DNA of 64,000 nt from Lichenostomus cassidix (lineage: Eukaryota; Chordata; Aves; Passeriformes; Meliphagidae). The notes below the pieces were generated by a model. It had not been told where the DNA came from. It saw only the letters and a list, made by a program, of their open reading frames with translations, and searched no databases. A program made the position numbers and the translations under genes. The stretch lies in NCBI GenBank assembly GCA_008360975.2, contig CM039187.1, forward strand, positions 18,753,495-18,817,494, in the 5' to 3' direction. This document shows positions 34,512-48,350 of the stretch, in pieces; position 1 is the stretch's first letter, and every line of letters starts with the position of its first letter.

Positions 34512-37500
34512 GTAGGCCACCTTTCAGCAGGGAAATTGCTTTTGATTGGCTTTATTGGAAGTAGCTTCTCCTATTCTACTGGCAAAATACTCTTGTATTT
34601 AATGGCTGACAGTTTAGGACCAAACTCTCTTTCCCAGAAGGTTACTTCTTTTCCCCATAGACCTAAATAAGCTATCTTGAACAGGACTGGACCTCAGACA
34701 TGAGGTACAACCTTATTTGGTCAGAACTACTAAGGCTCTGACATTTTATGGAGCACAGTTTCTTTTATTTCTCAAATCTCCAAGGTTTGGTTATGGCCTG
34801 AAAAAATTAGGACCACAACGCATGATCAGAAGAGCTGACAAATGCTAAGAGGAAGTTCTTCTAGACCTTCTGAGAGTCTAGGCTGCCACTTTCAAGAAGG
34901 CCTGCAGAAGTTGGTCTCCACCTTTTCCTAGTAGTTGGTGAAGGACAGACATGAGGCTCCACTCAGACTATTTTCAGCCTTGAGTATCTGTGACATCAAT
35001 TATTTACAAAAAGTCATTAGTGTGCAGATGAGCATTTCCTGGGGAGTGGGGGAAAGGGTGGGGAAATAAATTTTAAAAAGATAGTGATGAGACTGGTATG
35101 CTCTCCTTTAAGTTGTTAGCCTGCATCTGGCCATCCTGTCCTTCCCTCCACTCTCTGGTATACTAGATGAGGCTGTACAGACTAAGACCATACTTCGTGA
35201 GCTTCCAAATGCAGACCTAGTTCTTTTCTGCATTCAGGGACAACTGAATTAGGCTTCAGCATTATCGGAGGAAAGCATAAATGTAATCTCCAATGCCTTC
35301 CATTGCTTTTTCTTTTCCTAAGTTCTGTGTGCCTTGAGATTTTATTTGTTTTAATTATTTCTATTTTTTAATATATTTGCACTCAGATTTCCATTGCATT
35401 TTATTACAGCACTTCTGACAGGCTTTGCTTAACAACAAATAGAATCAGGTTCAATCTTTAGGGTCATTAGCAAAGAGCACTTCAAGAACCCACTCAGACA
35501 CATGGGAAAATTAAACTAAACTACTTTAGCACTCAATGAGCTATGTTTCTCCAGGAAAGATTACTTCAATGACCTAACCAACTAGTTCTTCAATGAAAGG
35601 AGAAAGGAAAGCAAAATTGAAAGAATGAATTCAAATAATTGCTAACTGCACCTTTCTCAAAGTACAGCAAGAAGAATTTAAAGCTCTCCTCTAAGATTTC
35701 CAGGTGTAGAACAGCTGGGACAGTGAGCAGCTTCCTATTCCCTGCAGTAACATTCAATCTAGCATGTCCATGCCAAGTCCATTCCTATTCTTCAGGGTTC
35801 CATCCTTCCAACTCTTTCTAGGAAACACCTCTTCAGGTATCAAACTACTAGAAATGGGATCTCTCAGGCCCTGTCTGTTTAAGAGATGGAGGAGCTCTGG
35901 AGGAAGGTACAGGTGTTACTGCAGTAGACTCCTTGCTTGAGAGTCGTGTTCCACTTTAGCCAACTGTGCCACCTCAGCTGAAGCCTCTACAAGCAATGAG
36001 CATAGGTGAGGACCAAGGGGACTGACACTCACCATCAGATAGCATGACTGCAGGTTTATTAGCCTCACCCTGTCCAGTTCTTAGCCTAAACACCAAAGCA
36101 AACAGGAAGCTTGTTTTCTGTTCAAAGCACTGAGCCAGATTTGAGGAATCTGCATTCTCTTTTAACAGTGACATAAGATGCTTTAAGTTTCTTTTCAAAA
36201 GTGCCAGACATTTCCCTAAAAAGTACAGACCACATTTTCTACAGGACTTAAAGTTTCTGTGCTGTCTCTCAGCTGTGTAGGGTATTTCATAACAGTGGTG
36301 TTTAATATTTTATATATTATTGATACAGAGCAAATAGAAATTTATAGCAGAAGGTCCAGAGATTACTATAGGAAATATCACCGTGTTATGCAAAACATCA
36401 TCACAAGTTGTTCTATAAACATCACCTGTCAACACCTAGCACTATAGGATCTGGGCATTTTCTACGTGACACAAGTGAAATCCTTCCCTCTCTCCTCTGC
36501 ATACATCTCTGCAGGAGATACTGCTTCTTATTGCTTGCTGATTTGTATTATGCTGGTCAGCACTTTCCTGTGTTTCTGAAGTGGTTGCTTGAACAGAAGG
36601 AGATTAAAATACCTCCCTGTGATTTTACGACTGAAGAAGTGTAGAAGACTGTATTGTAGGATTTCCTAAAGATGCTCAGAAACTGAATTTATCTGGCTCC
36701 TGAAGTCTGATCACCTCTCCAAGGAAAGATCTGCTGCATCCCACCTCTAACATGTTATGCTCCTATAAGCTGCAATATACTAGTTGCCAGCTGAAAAATC
36801 TGACCTTTAAAGTAGTTAAGTCTTATACCGTAGGAAGAAATCACTATGACTGAGATCCTCTTGTCTGAAGACAGTGTCAATTAGAGACTGACAGGGCAGG
36901 CTACAGGCTCACATACAGCATTGCACACTGCAGAAGCACAGAGCAAATGGTAGGGGTCCCACCCTAACCTTCAGGGAATTCAGGTCTGTGTGTTCTATTT
37001 GATACAGAAGGACACTGAGTTTCTGCTAGGCATAAACTGTGGAGTATGATTTTCCATTTTTCAAGCAGAGAAGAATTTAGACTTTTGCTTTGGAGTGACA
37101 TGGAGTGGGCTAGGACAGACACCACAGGCATACCTGCACTATCACAGACATTATCCTGACAGTTAACATCATCCCTTTGGCAAACCACAGGCTTATATTT
37201 TAATTTATAACCTAGTGATCTTTTCCAGGGTTTATAACTCTTTCAGTACATGACAACACATGCTGCCCAGCTAGGGCCCTTTCTCTATGGCTATTGGCAC
37301 AAACTAAAGAAGAGCAGAGAAGCACTGAGAAAGACACAACAGTGGCACAAATTCCCACTGAAGAGGGGTCAATATACAAGGCTTTTTTCTGCATGTGAAA
37401 GCTCCTCACTGGGAAAGTCTCCAAGCCAAAGGGGAGAGGCCCAGAGGGAGGGAAGAGTAAAAGGCCCTGAGGGTAGCCAGCAAAAAAGTTTCTGACTCTG

Positions 37501-38015
37501 CTAGGTGACACCTGGATAAACAGAAAACACTGTTGTCCCTGATGCTTCCTGGGTTAGGGAGGAGACCAACCACTAAGAATCTGAAGGGCCTTCAAGTTAC
37601 TTCCACTGGCAAGCCCAACATTTTCATCATGACCACTCCAGTGGGAGTCTGGAGTAATTATTCAAGTTACTATGACATCTCAAGTAACTATGCTCACAGC
37701 CTGATGTAAGATTTTGCTAAGCTTCCAGTGCTGGCTAGCCCAGGCAAGGGCAAGAAGTCCACGGGACGTGGCTCATGAGCAGAGGCTCTGAGCCTCTCCC
37801 AGTAACTGGGAGCAGAGAAAGGGAAAAGCTATGAAGGAGCACAGGGGGTGGTAGGGAGGAGAGATGCTACAGGGCTACATGTAATGACAGCCATGGGGAC
37901 AAGCACATAGTCAGGGCTTGCAAGCAACCCTTAAAAGGTAATGTCAGTCATTTTCACTGGTGGGGGAGGTGAGGAGGAGAACTAGGAGAGTAGCTCAGCT
38001 GCAGCAAAGCCACAC
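34512..38015. other. Non-coding DNA, no gene seen
   Basis: Mostly unique sequence. Around 35,330-35,420 an AT-rich block (TTTAATTATTTCTATTTTTTAATATATTTGC) could be a matrix-attachment-like or enhancer segment. No coding evidence or repeat family was recognised. Confidence 0.5.
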
Positions 38016-38019
38016 AAAG

Positions 38020-38220
38020 TTGGTCTGTTCGGCCGCCTTTGTGGCACTGTTGTATTTATTAAAGGCAGCAGCAGTTTGTTCTGTCCTTTCAGTTACTGTA
38101 CGGGACCCGATCAGGGTGCAGATGGGACTACAAAGCAGCCCTTGTTGTCAGTAATGTGACTCACATGTCAGGCTCTTATTTGCTGTCAGTGGCTTTATTA
38201 AAGTCTACAGTTTCAGACCC
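38020..38220. promoter_or_regulatory. Possible conserved non-coding element with duplicated TTTATTAAAG
   Basis: The block has CpGs unusual for its surroundings (TTCGGCCGCC near 38,028; GTACGGGACCCGATC at 38,098-38,112). TTTATTAAAG occurs twice in the same direction (about 38,056 and 38,193). TTATTAAAG is a HOX/CDX-like word, and TTGTTGTCAGTAATGTGACTC adds SOX- and AP-1-like words. The functional call is an inference. Confidence 0.3.
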
Positions 38221-40081
38221 TAGACCCTTGCCTATTGTATCCCCTGGCCCCAGAGATTCTCTTAGGGAGCACTCACAATTACCAACTCTCTCACAAGAGC
38301 ACACAAAGACACTGAGCTGGCAGAGCAACTGCACACTCAGGACTATGCCCAGGCTAAAGCCAAGCTTTTCATCTTTAAAGCTAACACATGTACAGAAACA
38401 GACAGGACAGAGAAGAGGCCATGTCTGGCACAGGATCTCTCCATCTAAGATCATCTGGTAATATATACATTTCACTTACATACATTTAATTATATGTTCT
38501 GCACTTAGAAATATACTAATGCTTGCACACATGCTAACATATGCATTCATGGCTATGCTCTCCCTATGTTCACATACACATTCACATCTGTGCTTCACTC
38601 GTGTTTGTGCAATCACACTTGTGCACCAATATCAATACATAGATGGGCCGAATCTTTGCACATTGCACACCACACACAGTCATATCAACAAGTCCCCCCA
38701 CAGGTACTCACAGCCCTCAGTATCACACAGGAAGGTACATTTACTCTCACCACTGCATTCTCACACTACCCTGAATGTATACATCACCCTGATGGATACA
38801 TTCCCACAGACTCAGAATGCACTAATGTGGCTGCACAGTTGCTACTACACAGACGAGAGTTTCCACAAAGGCACTCACATCACTTTGAGTAGAACAAAAT
38901 TCCAATTTCAGAAAATCAACTGAAGTAAAAGACTTATTTCCTAGGCAAGTCTTCCTTAAAGGCTCAGGCTCTGACCTCTACATAAATGAAGAACAATTTT
39001 CCCAACTTTACTATACATTGGTGTTGCTGAGAATAGAATTCTCATTTCCTTGTGACACAGTTATCCTTTAATGTCATGGTTGCTCCTCACCACCTAAGGG
39101 CTCTCTTTCTAACCTTAAACTAGGAAGCAGGATACTTGCCACCAGTCCTGCTGTGGTGCACAAAGTCTGTCCCCCTGAATCAGCCAACTACAGAAGAAAT
39201 CATGAAACAGGCTATCAAGACTACTAAAAACTGTTAGAATAAGAATGGAATAAAACCAGAACATAAGCAGCCAAGAAAAGATCTTTCATAAAGAGAAAAA
39301 TACAACAAACCAGAAATTCCAAACCAAACTAAAACCACACAAGTTTGAGAATCAGAATGCAAATGCTATGATAACAAGGGAAGACTGGCTTGCACATCCT
39401 GGGGTGTCCATGAGAGTCCTTCCACAGACTTCTCTGTTGGATTGGACATGGTGTCTGTTTCTCTTCAAGAGTCACTTCAACAGCAACAAAATAATTATCA
39501 CAGATACATGTGCTACACACTCCAAATCAGAAGTGTCACATAATCCCAATTTATTCTCATTTCTCTTCAAAAAGGGTTTATACCTATGCATAGCATTAAG
39601 AGCAAGCTAACTTCAATGAAAACCAATTCCATGATTCCCCGCATAAGCCCCTATATTATGACTATGAGATAAATACATTTTTCTCCCAGACACAGAACAG
39701 TCCTACTGAGTCCTCTTTGAGTGACTTAAGCATAAAAGCAGCCTCCATTCTACACAACCCTCAATTTCACATAACCATGACAAAACTTGCGGGCTTTGAT
39801 CTGCAATGGCAAACCTGACCATCTGTGGGCTTTACAGATCTTGGACACCACACAAGGATCGTGATGTCGGAGCATTGGATTCTTCACACTCCAGCACAAA
39901 CCTCGTTAGCCAGCCACTTAAGCAGCTCTGAATAATTCACTAGCTTTGGTACTTTACATTGCCTGCTGTTAAAATTGCTGTTTGTGTAGTGGTGTGTGCT
40001 GATACATATAGCTGTCCCAAAGACAGGTGAATTTGAATGATCTGGTGATGTCAGAAATGCTTTAGACATGAACCACAGACT
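38221..40081. other. Non-coding DNA with CA-rich low-complexity stretch
   Basis: Positions about 38,520-38,900 are rich in CA/CACAT words without a fixed period. They give two overlapping open frames of 134 and 108 codons that are low-complexity artefacts. No gene or interspersed repeat was recognised. Confidence 0.5.
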
Positions 40082-41010
40082 CACAGAATATGCCGAATTG
40101 GAAGGGACTCACAAGGACCATCAAGCCCAACAATTAGCCCTGCACAGGACATCCTCAAGAGTCACACCATGTGTCAGAGCATTGTCCAAACACTTCTTGA
40201 ACTCTGCCAGGCTGGTCCTGTGACCACTTCCCTGGGGAGCCTGTTCCAGTGCCTGACCACCCTCTGGGTAAAAAAGCCTTTTCTTGATACCCAGGAAAAT
40301 CTCCCCTGATTCAGCTCCATGCTACAGTGAGGTCTGCCCTCAGTCTTCTCTTCTCCAAGCTCATGAAACCAAGTCACCTCAGCTGCTCCTGATATAGCTT
40401 CCCTGACAGACTCTTCACCATTCTCATGGCCCTACTTTGGACACTGTCTAGTAGCTTACTGTTTTTTTATATTCTAGTGCCCAAAACTGCACATAGGACT
40501 CAAGGTGAGACTGCCACAAAGCAAAGCAGAGCAGAGCAGGACAATCCCCTCCCTTGCCCAGCTGGCAATGCTATGCCTGATGCACCCCAAAACATGGGTG
40601 GCTTTCCTGTTTGCCAGGGCACTGCTGACTCACATTCAACTTGCTACTGACCAGGACTCCCAGGTCCCTTTGCACAGGGCTGCTCTCCAGCCTCTCTTTC
40701 CCCAGTCTGTACACACAACCCGTGTTGCCCCGCCCCAGGTGCAGAACCTGGTGCTTGCTCCTGTTAAACTTCATACGTGATTGCCTCAATCAGTGATTGT
40801 CAAGGTCTCTCTGGAGGGCCTCTCTGCCCTCAAGGGAGTCAACAGCTCCTCCAAGTTCAGTGTTGTTGGCAAACTTACTTAGTATTCCTTTGAGTCCAGG
40901 GTCCAAGTTGAAGACGAAGAGGGCCTGAGATGGAGCCCTGTGGAACCCCACTAGTGACAGGTCACCAGCCTAATGTCACCCCATTAACTATAACTGTGCC
41001 CAGCTTATCA
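40082..41010 (-). mobile_element. CR1 LINE, 5'-truncated, about 930 bp
   Basis: Read on the minus strand, the element ends at about 40,082 with the CR1 tail (rc of CTCACAGAATATGCCGAATTGGAAGGGACTC). The ORF2 C-terminal part is readable in broken frames: RVVRHWNRLPREVV within 40,174-40,377, and RDLGVLVSSKLNVSQQC within 40,571-40,789. Both are hallmark CR1 reverse-transcriptase C-terminal segments. Upstream homology runs to about 41,010 (the 'CCCCATTAACTATAACTGTGCCC' part), where it is truncated. Stops and frame changes show it is inactive. It is the youngest-looking LINE in the window and the firmest evidence for an avian source. Confidence 0.92.
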
Positions 41011-44000
41011 CATAAAATGATTTTTCAGCTGTATCCTGGGCATTTTGTCCAGAAGGATACTTAAAATTTGCCCATTAATACTGCAATTGTTGTTATTGTT
41101 TCAACTTTAATCTCATAAGAGAAATCCTTTTACTGCAGAAGTCACAGGGTATTTCAAACCAAAATACTCTGTATTTACAACTCTGGAAATAGATATGAAG
41201 AAAACAAGTCCAGAAGAACACACATATTGATTAGTAAGGGCTCTGGATCCACACAGATTTATTTCTGCAATTTATTTTATATGTTCAGGCAATTATTCTG
41301 AAATCAAACTAAACACATTAAAAAAAATCTTTTCAGGATTGGAGGCAATAAATATATACCAGGGACCGCATATTTCAGAAAAGGTCTGCTTCTTAAAGAA
41401 TCCAAGTCTGAGTTTTTAAAAATACAAATCTTGTTCCAGAAATAAACCCTGAAATAGGAAATATAGAGAAAACAGAATGGTACCAAAAGACAAGATGAAC
41501 CACTTTTGGGTGCTACAAGCCTATTTTTGCTATTTAATATCATGTGGAGTGAACCACACAGATTACATTATTAAAAACACAAGGGTACTTTAAATCATCT
41601 GAATAAAGAAATGCATTTATATACTTGGCTCATATATGTATACTTATTTCATTCTGACAATAAAAATGCTGGTATTTCCATTTATTTCTGGAATTCAGCA
41701 TACTTCAGAATAGCCCTGCTTGTCACATGGAAAGCTACAAGGGAATGAGTCTGGACTAGTAGCAATGGCTCCATATTTGTAAAATACATATATTTGGAAC
41801 ATGCTTGTAAATGAAAAATGTTTGTAAAAGGAGATCAAGGCTGGCAATAAGTGCAAAATATCAATTAAAGTAATACAGGTGTACAATTGCACTTTTTCTA
41901 TTAGAGGGTTTCAATTTGCTTTACAAATTATTATTGTTCTGCTTTTGTTGCATGTGATGATAGCCCTAGTGAACTTGATCAGTATCTCCCCAAGCTGGGT
42001 ATAACAACGCTGTTTCCCCTACACTCTATATCATAGCCAGAGGCTATAATCTGATCATGCTGGAAGTCGCTTAAAATTGTAGTTTATTTAAACATAGTAG
42101 AATCCTAAGATGCTGCATATTTACTCCCTTACCAGCATGCTTTTATCCCCAGTTAAATAATTTGATTACATGCTTCTGTGGAAGGGCCTTTTAAAATCAC
42201 TTTGACCCTACTTAGTTGACTTTCATAGTAGTTTGGCTGCAATTTCAGGCTCTTGACTAAGCAGATTTTATTCAGGAAATACTAAATTATAAGAGAAGCT
42301 AAAAACAGAGAATGAAGGCAGGGCCTCTGGATGATCCAAGACATAGATATAGCTACACAGTCCACATAACCACTGGGTTTTATAACCATCGTGTCTCTGA
42401 CCTGGAAACTTGCTGCACCTTTTTGCTATGTTACTGCACAGCTGACCTTCCCAGCCTACCTGTTGGTAGAGCTGCCGTCCTTCCTACCTCTCCACTTCTT
42501 TTTCTTTAATGCAGCAATCAGAAACTGCTTGTATTCCCTCTCAAGGACCTTCACTGCCACCTGTACTCAATATCTCTTATTTTAGGCAAGAAGAGAGAGC
42601 GCCACCTCATACCCACCTCTACTCCCATACCCACTGTTTATTTCTGGATGTCCAAATCTGTGTCTTTGTGCCCCTCATAGGTTTTACAAAGGAACAGAGC
42701 TCCTTACAAATGCCTCTTACTTGTTTCATTGGTCTTCATCACAAGCCAATCTGCAAGATCCTTTATGAAGACATTTTCAAAAGAAACTTTGTCCCATTTG
42801 TTTATGCTGCTGCTGCTATTTCAGACAATCCCCATACATTGCCTAAGCCATCTCTTATCCTTATCACCTGTTGTCTTTTATGTCACAGTTCCTCTCTGAA
42901 TCTATAGTGCAAAGACTGCCTTTTCTTCTCTGTTTTCAGCACCTATTCAAGCAAAACACCAAGAGCTTAGAAACACACTAGAAATAAGGACCTTGCCATT
43001 GGTTTCTGACTCTGCTCTCTCAATTGGTAACCTTTGCCTTTGCTTCCCTCTCTGGCAATGGGTCTGCTTACCTCCACAAGTATTTGTCACACATGCAAAG
43101 CATTATGAATTAAAGATCAGGTCCCACAGGTCTGATCCCATTTACACTCAAGCAAAATGCACACTACCATCAGAGAACACCCCAGTGTGTGATTTAACTC
43201 CAACAATTACACTCAGGTTATTACTCAAGAGAATCAGGTTGCCTTTTTGGATTCTTATACCTCCATTGTAACCATGCAGTCAAACCAGACCAGCAGACTA
43301 CAGATGCTGGTGTACTTCAAAGCCCCTTGGGGTAACTATCTGACCATCTCTGGTGGCAAATGAGCAAAACACTAAAGGTCATCAGCCTGTAACAATCTCT
43401 GCTAAAAAGCTCCCTCCATCTTCTAACTCAGGAATTAAAACATCCAAGACTGAACACTGGCATCTGACAACACATCCTCAGTATGGCATTATATCAGCTG
43501 CTTTAAATTGTGTCTGTGGAAGTGCAAGAACGGCAGGATATTGAAGTGACTGGGAAAATGGAACAGCATTTCCCCTAATTCAGGCACATGGCCCAATCCT
43601 GTAGATATTTTGCCTTAAGCATTTTTATCTACTGACATGGCTTAGAACTGTGCTGGCTCTCTCTTCAACTTTCTATCTGCTGGCCCTGCTTGCTAGATAA
43701 ATAGCTATGCTCATATAGAAAAACCTGCACTAATAAAAACATAGACAGCCAGAAATCTGCTGCCAACAAGCAAAATATCCTATATTTCACTGCTCTGCCA
43801 TGGGAGAGTCATATCTCACTGAACAAATATTCATTCCTAAACACTGTGCTAATGCATAAAAGAGTCTCCAACATATCTTGGAAAATTTATGGAAAAACAA
43901 GGCAGTCCAAGCTTCAGGTTCTCTGTGCTCTTTGCCTCTCCTCTTTCGTCCCCATACACTTTGAGAGCATTTGAAGAGATGATTTTAGATTTTTCCATGT

Positions 44001-45580
44001 GCTTTTGTTCTTTAACTCTTCCTTTGCTACAAATAGGTCAAGTGTATTAGTGCTTTGGCCTGGGTTTTTTGTTGGTTTTTTGGGAGCTTTTTGTTATTGT
44101 TTTGTTGCAGGTTTTTATTTGTTTGTTTGGGGCTTTTTTGGCCAAGTTGAAGCAGAAGCACTGGCTTGTCTGGTGTCAATTATAATGATTTGACCATGTC
44201 ACAACGTTCTGTCTTAGACTGCTAGAGTTCTAAAGCATGGAATCATCTTTTGTTTGTTCTGCACTCACATGTTGTCTAGCATAGCAATGCCTTCATAGGT
44301 AAGATCCTTGGCCTTCCAGCAATACAAATACATACTAGCAAGTGAGGCTTGCAGCAGTAAATGGGTGGCTTCCCTGATTTAAGACAGCAAAACCAGAAAT
44401 AAATTATTTGTCTACAAGTCATGCTTGGACTTAAAGCTCTCTGGGACTGTGTTTTGGGATTGCCAGGCCCTAAAGAACAAGGACATCCCCAAGTATAAAT
44501 GAATACTCAAACAATTCAACTTCTGGATTGTCAAGAATCAAAAGGCTACTTCTACCAAATAAATAAAGAAGCCATACCCTTATATAATTTTTATAGCTTG
44601 GGGCATGTAAAAATTTTTCTTTAAAATTACTATGTTAGAAGGCAACTATCTTCCTAAATTCCTTTTCTGATTTATAACAAATGGGGAGTTCTTCCCTCCT
44701 TGCTCACAAAAATATTTGTGTAGTACTATTGCAAACTCTTAAGCAACTTCCACCTTCTAGGCCAACAGAAGCTACATTTCTTAAGAAAGAAATACATTTC
44801 TCACAGTAGTTGCTGGCAACACAGTCATGTATTTGCATTTCCTCTCATAATTCAGGATGACTGTGTGCTTTGAGATCCTTCAGAATGACAGGCACTACAA
44901 TGGTAATATAATTAGTTATTATATGGTAGCATTTTTAGAAAGACAGTAATGCAAATATTGCTTATTTTGGCTTCACTATCAGGAAGGAATGAGCAAAGAA
45001 AGCAAGTAAAACATTTCTTGAAAATCAAGTGTTACTATTCTATCACTTTCAAAATTCCAGCTCCTGGCCATGGAGAGCTTTGGTGTCATAGTAAATAAAA
45101 AATTAGGGAAAAAAAGTATGAACAGGATTGCTTGGTATCTAAGAGAAAAGAAGGAATATTATTCTGCCAGGAGTAGAAAAGGACACACACTGCTTACCTG
45201 TGCCTGCCTCAGCTCCTCATTGGGGCCCTACAGAGCTCAAACTCTTACCTGAACATGGCAGTCAGGGACAACTGTAAAACACAGCTTCTCTGGAACTTGT
45301 TCTCACCTCAGTTTCTATATGCAGCTGACATTTATATATTTTGAGCAGCATTAAGAAGGTTAATTCTATGTGTATAGTAAATAGGATAGATTCCAATCTT
45401 GGACACATTAAAAGTAATATCAAAAATCACTGGGAAAGAATTAAAAAGTTCCTTTTCATTATTCAGGTTTTCTAGTCAGAGTTAAAGATGAAAATCAAGT
45501 TCTCTTCCAGTCCCAAACATAATTCCACTAAGAAACATGTTTCACATCAACAAACGCTAATAGAAAATGTTCCCCACTGC
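41011..45580. other. Non-coding DNA, no gene seen
   Basis: AT-rich unique sequence. A T/G-rich low-complexity section lies at 44,065-44,145. A strong acceptor-like tract (CTCCACTTCTTTTTCTTTAATGCAG, ending about 42,512) precedes a 132-codon frame with no domain and a composition typical of non-coding DNA. No repeat family was recognised. Confidence 0.5.
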
Positions 45581-45584
45581 TCAC

Positions 45585-45700
45585 ATGAAACTGTTATGCA
45601 GATGAAACATGTTTCCTGCCAGTAACAATGAGTTACCTGCAGTTAAAACAGCAGCTAATCAGCTTTACTCACCATTAACGTGAAATGAACATGATGCTAA
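45585..45700. promoter_or_regulatory. Possible conserved non-coding element
   Basis: TTATGCAGATGAAACATG (octamer-like), AACAATGAGTTACC (SOX-like) and GCAGCTAATCAGC are packed within about 80 bases. A minus-strand donor-like ATG/GTGAGTAAAG lies at about 45,674-45,665. Weak, motif-based call. Confidence 0.2.
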
Positions 45701-48269
45701 GCCTACAAAATGTTGGCTCAAAGCAGCCATGGTGGTAAGTTGGCTATACCAAGTGAGAGGTCCTTAGCACATTCTCTAAGCACAAGTCTAAGACTGCTTT
45801 GTTACACTAAGGCTTCGCTGTTGAAAGATGCATATTCCTAGTATCAGGGAGGAAAAGAATTATCTGTGGTTTCACTTGCTCTCCAACTTAACATTCTTTT
45901 TTTTTATTTTATCTTCAAGTAACACCCACTGCTCACAGGGTTGCCCTATCCAGAACGTGTTGGTCATCAACAGCCTCTCTCCCCCACTCAGACCTGACCG
46001 TCTACTTGAAAACAAAGTGGAAGTCCCTTCACTCCCCAAAAGTGAACAGGCAAATTATTGTCCAGTTCAGTTCCTTAGTTCAACATTTTGATCCAAAATT
46101 CATGTACATCAGGCGGCATTTTTTCAAGAAAGAAGACATTTAATCACAAAAATTTACATTAGGCATTCTCTGTAAAATCTAACTCCAATGTCCCAAGTTT
46201 CTTACTATGCCCATTCATGTCACAAATACAATTAGCAGCACTGGAACAGGCCATGATCTGACATGCCAATACCATTATATTCAATACTTAATTAAAAATA
46301 GGGAGACTTGCAGTTTTTCCTTCAACTCCTCAAGCACCATGACTCCCACGGTGTTGTCCAGCTGCTATTACCATGTGCTAGTTCAGAACCTCGGGACAGA
46401 ACAAAACATATACAAGCCTAGAGGGGCACAAAATATAGCCAACAGCACACATGGTTGATAGACTATTCTTGATTTTCACTCAGCAAGGCTCTACATACAC
46501 TTTGTTATAAAAGCACAAGGATCCTTTAAGCCTCAAAGCAGCATTAGGTACTTTCTATTGCAAAGAGCTGTATGTACCAGACCAGAACTATCAGCTAGCA
46601 TAAATCAGCCTCAGCTCCCCTTGAATACAGAGAAATTAAATTATTTATTCACCACTCAAGGTGTGAAATAACTTATTTTTGGAAAACAGAATTTTCAGTT
46701 CTCTTTAGCCGAATCACTGAATACACAGATTATCCATACCAGAGTCACTCACACAGCTCAGGTTAAGTAGAGTCATATCTCAGGTGCAAGGCTGTCCATT
46801 AAACATGCAAACACAGCACTCCGGTGTCAGTAGACTCAAATGTCTTATTCCTAATTTTGAAGTATTTGGTCTGTGAAAAACATTGGGTCTGTGGTAAAAA
46901 TTGGTAGTTTTTGTTAGGAACAAAATTAAAGAGATATGGACAGAGAGCTGGATATTTGCTGCATTCTGCACAATCAAGTAAGGCTAGAACAAGTAGATTC
47001 AAGACTGGTGACACAGTATAGTGTATCATGCTGGTAAATTGGGATTTGAGTTACGCTTAGGGACAGCAGGATCTGCAAACAAACAAATTTACTACTGACC
47101 ACAGTTAAACCTGTAGAGAAAAGCCAAGGTCTGATACCATTAGATGAGAATGCCAAATTCTGGGTTTCTAAGCTGTCATCAAAAGCAGGATTAGAGTTAG
47201 GGACAGAGTCTGGAACAAGAGAGATTAGAGGGGAAAATTAATTGTCTAAATCTTTAAGACTCACAGAACTGGATGAAAGTTAATGTTGCTACAGTCAAAT
47301 ATTTATTCTTTATTTTTCACTGATGCAAGTATCTGGGCAGAGGTCAAATCAGGGTTAGGATTACAATTAGGCTCTACCTTAGCATTCCAGAAATGAGGCT
47401 CTGCTAAATAATTTTTGTCGCTCAATTCTGCCAAACCTGCTCAGGGATAAGTAGATTAAAATGTATCATTTTTAATTGTCAGACAGAATGGGGTTACTGA
47501 GCCATGATCAACGCTGGAGCCGGAATGGCATCATTGCTTGAGGTAAGATAAGTGGTAAAATCAGTATCAGCATATTTAAATATCTTCTGAATAACTTTTG
47601 GACATAGCTGAATTTCTAGGCCATCAGTCATGCCCGGAATAAAGCAAGGACTAAAACTAAGATTTAACAAACAGTTCAGTGCAGCCAGGTTTACCGATGA
47701 ATTTTGTCCAGCCTGCAACAGGATTGCAGCCTGCCTCAGTGGATTTGAATTTTTCGTAGTTAATGTTCACAAATCAACAAGTTCTTCAGCTCTAAATGAT
47801 ACTGTAAGTAGTTCACATTTAGAGCTTGGGATAGGAGGCTCTGCAGCATCATATCTCCATTGCAGAACTCTCCCAGGTCCTCAGTGGTAAGATAAGAAGC
47901 TGATAGCCCAAACACAATTTCTCAGCCAGCACTGTGTCCTTGTGTTACAATGATCAGTAAGGTTATGGCTTTGCTTGGTTGCAGGATTCACAATGAGAGG
48001 TTTTAATGCTTATTTGTCTGGTCCTAGAAGAAAAGTTAAGGGTAGCTACCAGAATGTTTAAATATGTTATGCTAAATTATTAGGAAGCCATGGATACTTT
48101 AGCTCTGGACAACCCTAGAGCTAGAGATGGCCTTAGAGTTTGGATCTGAAGGCCACTCAGAGAAAAGTTTATTGCTGCATTTTCCTAGATTTATAGATAA
48201 AAAAGAAGAGCCACCATGAGTAAATTCTTACACCTCATCCCTAACTTTCAGACTCAACTGAATTCTCAC
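45701..48269. other. Non-coding DNA, TTAGGG-like words near 47,050-47,420
   Basis: Unique sequence. Between 47,050 and 47,420 words such as TTAGGGACAG (twice) and GGGTTAGGATTACAATTAGG recur, and GGTAAGATAAG appears twice (about 47,537 and 47,885). No clean tandem array can be defined. No gene was recognised; an 86-codon frame at 47,630-47,890 has no family resemblance. Confidence 0.45.
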
Positions 48270-48350
48270 ACCATGAAAAAATCATTTAGGTTGGAGAAGA
48301 CCTTTAAGATCACCAAGTCTTGCCTCCTCAGTGTTTGGGAAAGCTTCAAT
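48270..48350 (-). mobile_element. CR1 LINE 3' end, diverged
   Basis: ATCATTTAGGTTGGAGAAGACCTTTAAGATCACCAAGTC (about 48,282-48,320) is the reverse complement of the CR1 tail region. The element is 5'-truncated soon after this, and its outer limits are approximate. Confidence 0.8.

Noticed and set aside
38519..38923. 134-codon and overlapping 108-codon frames
   Set aside because: They come from a CA-rich low-complexity stretch rich in His/Thr/Ser codons.
42509..42907. 132-codon frame just after a strong acceptor
   Set aside because: Composition is typical of translated non-coding T-rich DNA and no motif was recognised; acceptor-like tracts are frequent.
46500..46680. Possible L3/MIR relic (AGCATAAATCAGCCTCAGCTCC)
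   Set aside because: Some word similarity to an ancient amniote repeat, but too short and diverged to call by eye.
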